A stretch of DNA of 64,000 nucleotides from Sistotremastrum niveocremeum HHB9708 (Eukaryota; Basidiomycota; Agaricomycetes; Sistotremastrales; Sistotremastraceae), in assembly GCA_001630475.1 (NCBI GenBank), contig KV419422.1, positions 372,001 through 436,000 of the forward strand. Direction: 5' to 3'. A model generated the notes under the pieces. The model had not been told where the DNA came from, made no database searches, and saw nothing but the letters and a program-made list of their open reading frames with translations. Of this stretch, positions 58,001 to 64,000 are shown in pieces. Position numbers and translations under genes: made by a program. The first letter of the stretch is position 1. Each line of letters starts with the position of its first letter.

Positions 58001-61000
58001 GTCGGGCGGGATGCAAGGGCGAAAAGATCTGTTTCATCATGGACGAGTCCAACGTTCTTGATTCTGGCTTCCTTGAACGCATGAATACGCTCCTTGCAAA
58101 TGCCGAAGTACCGGGTCTGTTTGAGGGTGACGAGCATGCCTCGCTCATGACAGCGTGCAAGGAAGGTTCGCAGAGAGACGGGCTTATGCTCGATTCTCAA
58201 GAGGAATTGTATCGCTGGTTCACACAGCAAGTTGCGAAGAATCTTCATGTAGTCTTTACCATGAATCCGCCTCAGAACGGCCTGGCTTCGCGGGCTGCCA
58301 CCTCTCCGGCCCTGTTCAATCGTTGCGTTTTAGATTGGTTCGGTGACTGGCCAGACCAAGCCTTCTATCAAGTGGGTATGGAGCTCACACATACGCTTGA
58401 TCTCGATATGGCTTCATATGCACCTCCCTCTAACTTCCCAATCGCTTACCGTGGGCTCAGTCTTCCGCCTTTGCATCGTACTGCGGTAATCAACGCCTTT
58501 GTTCATGTTCATTCGACTTTATATGTTATGAATAACCGTCTGAGTCGACGTCAAGGCCGCTACAATCATGTTACTCCCCGGCATTACCTCGACTTGTAAG
58601 CTGCATTCTTGGATACTGTGATCTCACACTCATATCTTCGTACAGTATAAACCATTACGTCACTCTTTTCAACGAGAAGAGAGATGAACTTGAGGAGCAA
58701 CAACGGCACTTGCATGTGGGCCTGGATAAACTCCGCGATACAGTTACGCAAGTCGAGGAACTCAGGAAGAGCCTGGCCATCAAACGTGCACAGCTGCAGG
58801 CGAAGGACGCGGAAGCCAACGAAAAACTTAAGCGCATGGTCGCCGATCAACAAGAGGCGGAGTCGAAGAAAGCGGCATCTATCGAGATTCAGGCGGCCCT
58901 CGTAGAGCAAGATCGTGGCATAGAGGAACGCAAAGCGGTAGTCATGGCGGATCTCGCCGATGCAGAACCTGCCGTCATCGACGCCCAAGCAGCGGTTTCT
59001 AGTATCAAGCGTAATCATCTCCAGGAAGTGCGTACGATGGCCAACCCTCCCGAGGCCGTCAAAATGGCCATGGAATCTGTTTGCATTATCCTTGGGCACA
59101 AGGTTGACAGCTGGAAGACAGTCCAGGGTATCCTCCGTAACGAGGGCTTCATCCGAGGCATTCTCGAATACGACACCGCCAAGATGACGAAGCAGATCCG
59201 TGACATTCTCAAACGGGATTACATGAGCCGCGGGACCTACAATTTCGATGCTGTAAACAGGGCCAGTAAAGCATGCGGACCCTTGGTTAAATGGGTGCTT
59301 GCTCAAGTTCGGTACTCGGAGATCCTGGACAAAGTCGAACCCCTTCGTGATGAGGTTCAATCCTTGGAAGCTCACGCTATACACACCAAGAAACAGGCCT
59401 CCACAATCATTGAACTTGTGGCGGAGTTGGAAGCCAGTATCTCTCGATACAAAGAGGAATATGCCCTCTTAATCAGTGAGACCCAATCCATCAAGTCAGA
59501 GATGGAACGAGTCCAAAGTAAGGTTGACCGAAGCATGAAGCTCCTTGAAAGTCTGTCATCCGAACGAGCGCGATGGGAGATGGGTAGCAAGACTTTCGAA
59601 GTCGAGATGAGCACTATTGTCGGGGATGTTTTGCTTTCCGCAGCCTTCCTAGCCTATGGCGGTTTCTTCGACCAACACTATCGCGAGCTTATGTGGCAGG
59701 AGTGGTCAAGTCATCTCGCTGACGCTAATATCAAGTTTAAGACTGAGCTTTCTCTCCCCGAATATCTCTCTACTGCGGACGATAGATTGAGCTGGCAGTC
59801 CAAATCCCTACCATCGGATAACCTCTGCACAGAAAATGCGATCATGATTAAACGTTTCAACAGGTACCCGTTGATCATTGACCCCACCGGTCAGGCTACT
59901 ACCTTCCTTAAAAACGAATACCGTGATCGAAAGATCACAGTCACCAGCTTCTTGGACGAATCTTTCTTGAAAGTCCTCGAAAGCGCATTACGATTTGGAA
60001 ACCCTCTCCTTATCCAGGACGTAGAACACCTGGACCCAATTCTGAACGCAGTTCTCAACAAAGAATTGCGTCGTACAGGCGGACGGGTGTTGATCCGTTT
60101 AGGAAATCAGGATATTGACTTCTCGCCCTCGTTCACCATGTTCCTTTCCACCAGAGACCCCTCGGTGGAGTTCTCTCCAGATATCTGCAGTCGTGTGACA
60201 TTCGTTAATTTCACTATGACAAGAAGCAGTCTTCAGAGTCAGTCGCTTGATCAGGTCCTCAAGGTCGAAAGACCCGATACCGATCAAAAGCGAACTGACT
60301 TAATGAAGATACAAGGTGAATTCCGTCTTCGGCTCAGGACTCTGGAGAAATTGCTTCTTCAGGCCCTTAATGAATCCACTGGGAACATTCTCGACGACGA
60401 CAAGGTCATCGATACACTCGAAACTTTGAAGAGAGAGGCGGCCGAGATTACTCGCAAGGTCGAGGAAACTGACGTTGTCATGCGAGAGGTGGAGCAAGTG
60501 ACAACGGAGTACATGCCGATTGCACAGTCGTGCAGTTCTGTCTTCTTCATCTTGGAACAGTTGAACGTGTTGAATCACTTCTACCAGTTCTCTCTTCGAT
60601 TCTTCCTCGACATCTTTGATTATATTCTCCATCACAATCCTCGTCTGGCTTCGGTCAAAGATCTCAACCTGAGACGAGACATCATTTTGAACGATCTGTT
60701 CTTAACGGCCTACAGACGTACCACCCGCACACTGCTGCATAAAGATCACGTCGTACTCGCGGTCATGCTGGCACAGGTCAAACTGAGAGGACACGAAGAT
60801 ATCGTAGATGAAATAGATTTCCTCCTTGACAGCGAGGATGCTGTATCCATTGGGGCGACCGCGGCTGCGAGAACGTCCGCTTTGACTGCAGAACAGGAAC
60901 AACGACTGCAGTCTTTCGCGCGTCGCGATCTCTTCAAACCTGTCTCAACCCATATCGAGGAACATCAGGATGAATGGAGCATATTTCTGTCATCGTCAAC

Positions 61001-63249
61001 CCCAGAAACTTCGGTCCCTTGGCCCTGGGATGATTGTACACGTAAGACTTTATCGTACATTAAGAATTCTTTGATGGTGTGCTTATTTTCCTCTATAGCT
61101 GCTCTTCGTCGTGTTCGCGAATTATTACTAATCAAATGCTTCCGTCCGGACCGTATCCTCCAAGCAACGGCCTCTTTTGCTCGAGAAGTTTTCCAGTCTG
61201 ATCTCTCTGCGGTCTCTGCATACGAGCTCAACAGCGTTGTCAACACCGAGATTGCGCCCAACACACCACTGGCTCTTGTGTCTGTGACGGGATATGATGC
61301 CAGTTATCGGGTCGAAAACTTAGTCAAGCAGACCAATGCCCGATGTTCATTCGTTGCGATGGGGTCACAAGAGGGCTACACCCTGGCCGATCAGGCGATT
61401 TCCACGGCTTCCCGTCAAGGCACTTGGGTTTTATTGAAGAACGTGCATCTTGCCCCTTCTTGGCTAGGACAGTTGGAGAAAAAATTGCAGACTCTAAACG
61501 CCCACCCGAGCTTCCGTCTGTTCTTGACGCTGGAAACTAACCTCAGCATACCGGTCAATATCCTCCGTCAATCTCGTGTCATAATGAACGAACCGCCGCC
61601 CGGAATCAAAGCCAATCTTCTTGATTCGCTGCGTGGAGTACCGAGCGCTCGTCTGAGTCAAGGTCCCTCCGAAAAAGCCAGATTGTATTTCTTATTGGCT
61701 TGGTTCCATGCCGTGGTGCAAGAACGTTTGCGCTACGTTCCGCTCGGCTGGAGCAAGATTTATGACTTCAACGACTCTGACATGGCATCGGCGTTTACTA
61801 CCATCGACGTGTGGCTTGGCAGTGTCGCGAAAGGCCGAGCTAACATCGATCCGGCTGTCATCCCATGGGATGCCATCCGTTCTCTTATCAAGCAATCGGT
61901 ATACGGCGGCCGAATCGATAGCGATTTCGACCAAAACGTTCTCAATTCCTTCGTCGATGGTCTGTTTACCCCGCAAGCGTATAACGTGGACTTTGATCTT
62001 GTGCCGAGAACTGACGAAAAAGTGTTGTTGACGATACCGGATGGGACCAAATTCGAGCAGTTCCTAAGCTGGGTTGAGGCGTTACCCGAGAGGGAACCAC
62101 CATCATGGTTGAGTCTACCTCCTTCTGCAGAACGTGTTATAGCTGTAGCTCAAGGTTCGTACCATTGGTTCAATGGGGTGCAACTTTATTGATATCAGGC
62201 AGGTAACGATTTGCTGAGCAAGATGCGCAAGATGCGCACCTTAAGCGATGATGACGAGGTGGCGTCGACTTCCAGTGGTTCATCAAAGGGTGATGTTCCT
62301 TCTCAACCTGCATGGATGCGGAGTCTGTTGCAGCATTGTCAGGGATGGCTCGGTGTACTTCCCGCGGTCCGTGTTCTGTCTTATTGTCCTCTGTTCAGTT
62401 ATCTAACCACTACATCTAGTCATTCAATATCACGACGCGAGATGCGGCAGACAATCAAGATCCCTTGCTCCGGTTCTTCAGTCGTGAAAATAGCACTGGT
62501 TTGAAACTGCTTACCACCGTCCGGAGAGATCTGTCAGATGTAGTCAAAGTATGCCAGGGTGAACTGAAGCAGACCAACAATCTTCGGTCTTTGATGAGCC
62601 ACTTGACCAAAGGTGCGTCACTTTGGCTTCAAATCGACGCCTTCCTAACGTGTTAGTGAAACAGGCACAATACCGGAGCACTGGCGAAGGTATACCTTGG
62701 CCAAAACGATATCAACGGCCCAAATGATCCCCAATCTCGCTCAAAGACTGGCCCAACTGGAGCGTATATCTAGATTGGAATCTCTCAGCAATGTCGAAGT
62801 TTGGCTTGGGGGCTTGTTCTTCCCAGAAGCCTATATCACTGCCACACGTCAAGCCGTTGCACACCGCAAGAAATGGTCTTTGGAAACATTGCATCTACAA
62901 TTGGACATCGAGCAGGTGCAAGATCCTACAGGCTTCATTGTAGAAGGTATATCGTTAACCTTATATCGCAAACACGTCCCGCTGACAGTATGCAGGTTTA
63001 TTGATTGAAGGAGCATCGTGGTCTTCGGACCATCTCGTCTTGAACCAGGGTGAAAGTATCCGCCTCGGGCCGTCCCAAATTCGTTGGGTCCAAGTAGAGG
63101 ACGTCCAACGCACGAAGAGAATGACCACACTCCCGGTATATTTGAACGCTGACAGGAGCGATGTGCTCTTCACCATTGACCTCCCATTCGAACAAGATGC
63201 GGGTCATCTCGTCGCCATGCGCGCAGTTTGCCTTACGGCCGATGGGTAG
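52070..63249 (+). CDS. DHC2: Cytoplasmic dynein heavy chain, motor half only (split dynein Dhc2)
   Basis: Minus-end microtubule motor. About 17 exons give roughly 3,400 residues. Exon 1 is ATGGAG (52070-52075). The protein begins close to the linker, [19 protein letters not shown], corresponding to about residue 1,150 of the 4,646-residue human chain, so the tail and dimerisation region are absent. Linker: [16 protein letters not shown] and [23 protein letters not shown]1 GPAGTGKTE with [12 protein letters not shown]2 [11 protein letters not shown]3 GPPGSGKT with [13 protein letters not shown]4 GVSGSGKTTLSRF. Stalk coiled coil and microtubule-binding domain with [23 protein letters not shown]5, AAA6 and a C-terminal domain end at [12 protein letters not shown]. 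In Schizophyllum commune and other Agaricomycetes the chain is encoded in two genes, dhc1 (tail) and dhc2 (motor); this matches dhc2. Confidence 0.92.
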
Positions 63250-63692
63250 AGCAGTCGGATGTCTTGACTGATTTGGAGATACCCTCATAGTGATACCACT
63301 TGCCATCGTTGTTGTCCTTGCATTACATCATTTTTTGTTATGTACATCGCTCTCGCTTTCTCCTGCTTTTTGTAGATTTTTAACGACCGAATTTAATTGG
63401 ATTCAAATTTGGTGCTTGCGACCGCAGTGGAGGTTGGCGAGTCAAAATAGTCGACGAGGCATATCGAGATCGGAAACAGAAAGGTCCTAAGGAGGTCCAG
63501 GATAAGGTCTAGGATACAGGTTTGGTGCCGTGCAGACTACAACTCGACTATACATGAACAAAACGAATGTTACAGAAATACTAATGATAATGATAGTGAA
63601 TGATCTCCAAATATACATCGCGAAAATTTGAAAGCGAACAATCAGACCAATCACGATTTCCATCGGGCATTCAACGACCCAGTTTGCTTCTA
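63250..63692. other. Convergent intergenic gap, no gene seen
   Basis: 443 bp between the dynein stop and the minus-strand gene end. It is AT-rich near 63540-63620 (several AAT/TGATAATGATAG runs). I see no coding frame of note. Confidence 0.4.
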
Positions 63693-64000
63693 TCATTGAG
63701 CGGGGTGGCCAGCCAAACGCCGATTAGAGCGGCGAGGCTCAGGTTTATTACTACCAGTGGTCGCCGCTATTGAACCTAAAGGTCTCGGCGAGAAGATGTG
63801 GGCAAGAGTAGGGTCAAGATCTGGACTACTCGTAGTGTGATCGATAACAGTCGAAGTGACTGCATTTCCGGGAGTAACGGTCGAAGATCCTTGACGTTCT
63901 CCATCCTCGTACGGATTGACAATCCGCCTTGCGACCGTTGTGGACTCGAATATTGCCCCCCTCAGTCCACCCGAGCCGCTTACTTCGCCGCCTACATGCT
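63693..64000 (-). CDS. C-terminal end of an unidentified gene (cut by window edge)
   Basis: Minus-strand frame open from the window edge for about 101 codons to a TGA at 63695-63693. It includes RIVNPYEDGERQGSSTVTPG, HTTSSPDLDPTLAHIFSPRP and the end RRSNRRLAGHPAQ. The composition (Ser, Thr, Pro, Arg) suits a disordered tail. No family is recognised. It lies convergent with dynein. The open length and absence of a competing frame support coding, but not strongly. Confidence 0.45.
   Translation of the reverse strand, partial: HVGGEVSGSGGLRGAIFESTTVARRIVNPYEDGERQGSSTVTPGNAVTSTVIDHTTSSPDLDPTLAHIFSPRPLGSIAATTGSNKPEPRRSNRRLAGHPAQ

Noticed and set aside
58584-59384. Minus-strand frame of 266 codons
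   Set aside because: Antisense to the dynein stalk; long only because of codon bias in the real gene.

Overview
This is a gene-dense piece of a nuclear genome from a filamentous basidiomycete, most likely an Agaricomycete. Genes are about 1 to 11 kb long, cut by many short introns of about 47 to 66 bp, and lie close together on both strands. The protein set is fungal: BRL1, NIC96, RVS167, RGP1, a Kre9/Knh-like surface protein and a chitin deacetylase. The dynein heavy chain gene holds only the linker and motor, and a tail/motor gene split is a known peculiarity of Agaricomycetes. I saw no CRISPR array, rRNA, convincing tRNA, or recognisable transposon, retroelement or virus-like element.

Layout. 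1-1117 (-): 5' part of the KU80 DNA-repair gene, cut by the window edge. 1332-2815 (+): a helical domain of the phage base-modification type joined to a chromodomain. 3213-4627 (-): BRL1, head to head with mitochondrial ClpP (4670-5841, +) with only 42 bp between start codons. 6263-11037 (+): SWI/SNF-RSC ATPase. 11338-11788 (+): APC11. 12329-14752 (-): PSP1-domain protein. 15295-18021 (-): RGP1. 18107-20950 (+): F-box/WD protein with UIM-like motifs. 21483-23665 (+): sugar porter. 24497-25623 (-): chitin deacetylase. 26185-28007 (-): Sel1-repeat protein. 28437-30282 (+): MFAP1. 30653-32431 (+): FAD amine-oxidase-like enzyme. 32530-33169 (-): UMP1. 33298-36398 (-): NIC96. 36863-39653 (+): ABC half-transporter. 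39901-40809 (+): SEC4-type Rab. 40978-43789 (-): ARP5. 44083-45804 (-): RVS167 amphiphysin. 46341-48040 (+): single-pass surface protein. 48345-50926 (-): large disordered orphan. 51438-51913 (-): SmE. 52070-63249 (+): dynein motor chain. 63693-64000 (-): C-terminal end of a further gene.

Most genes are housekeeping: chromatin remodelling (SNF2, ARP5), nuclear envelope and pores (BRL1, NIC96), splicing (SmE, MFAP1), protein turnover (APC11, UMP1, F-box/UIM protein, ClpP), membrane traffic (RGP1, SEC4, RVS167, dynein) and cell wall or surface (deacetylase, Kre9-like protein). They are unrelated neighbours, not a biosynthetic cluster.

Points most worth following up are the chromodomain protein with a modified-base-type helical domain, divergent from KU80; the motor-only dynein gene; and unusual gene architecture: three GC-AG introns fixed by reading frame, a 6-nt internal exon in ClpP, and a first coding exon in UMP1 that is just ATG. 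Exon borders were assigned by eye from frame continuity, splice signals and family knowledge, so single junctions may be off by a few bases.
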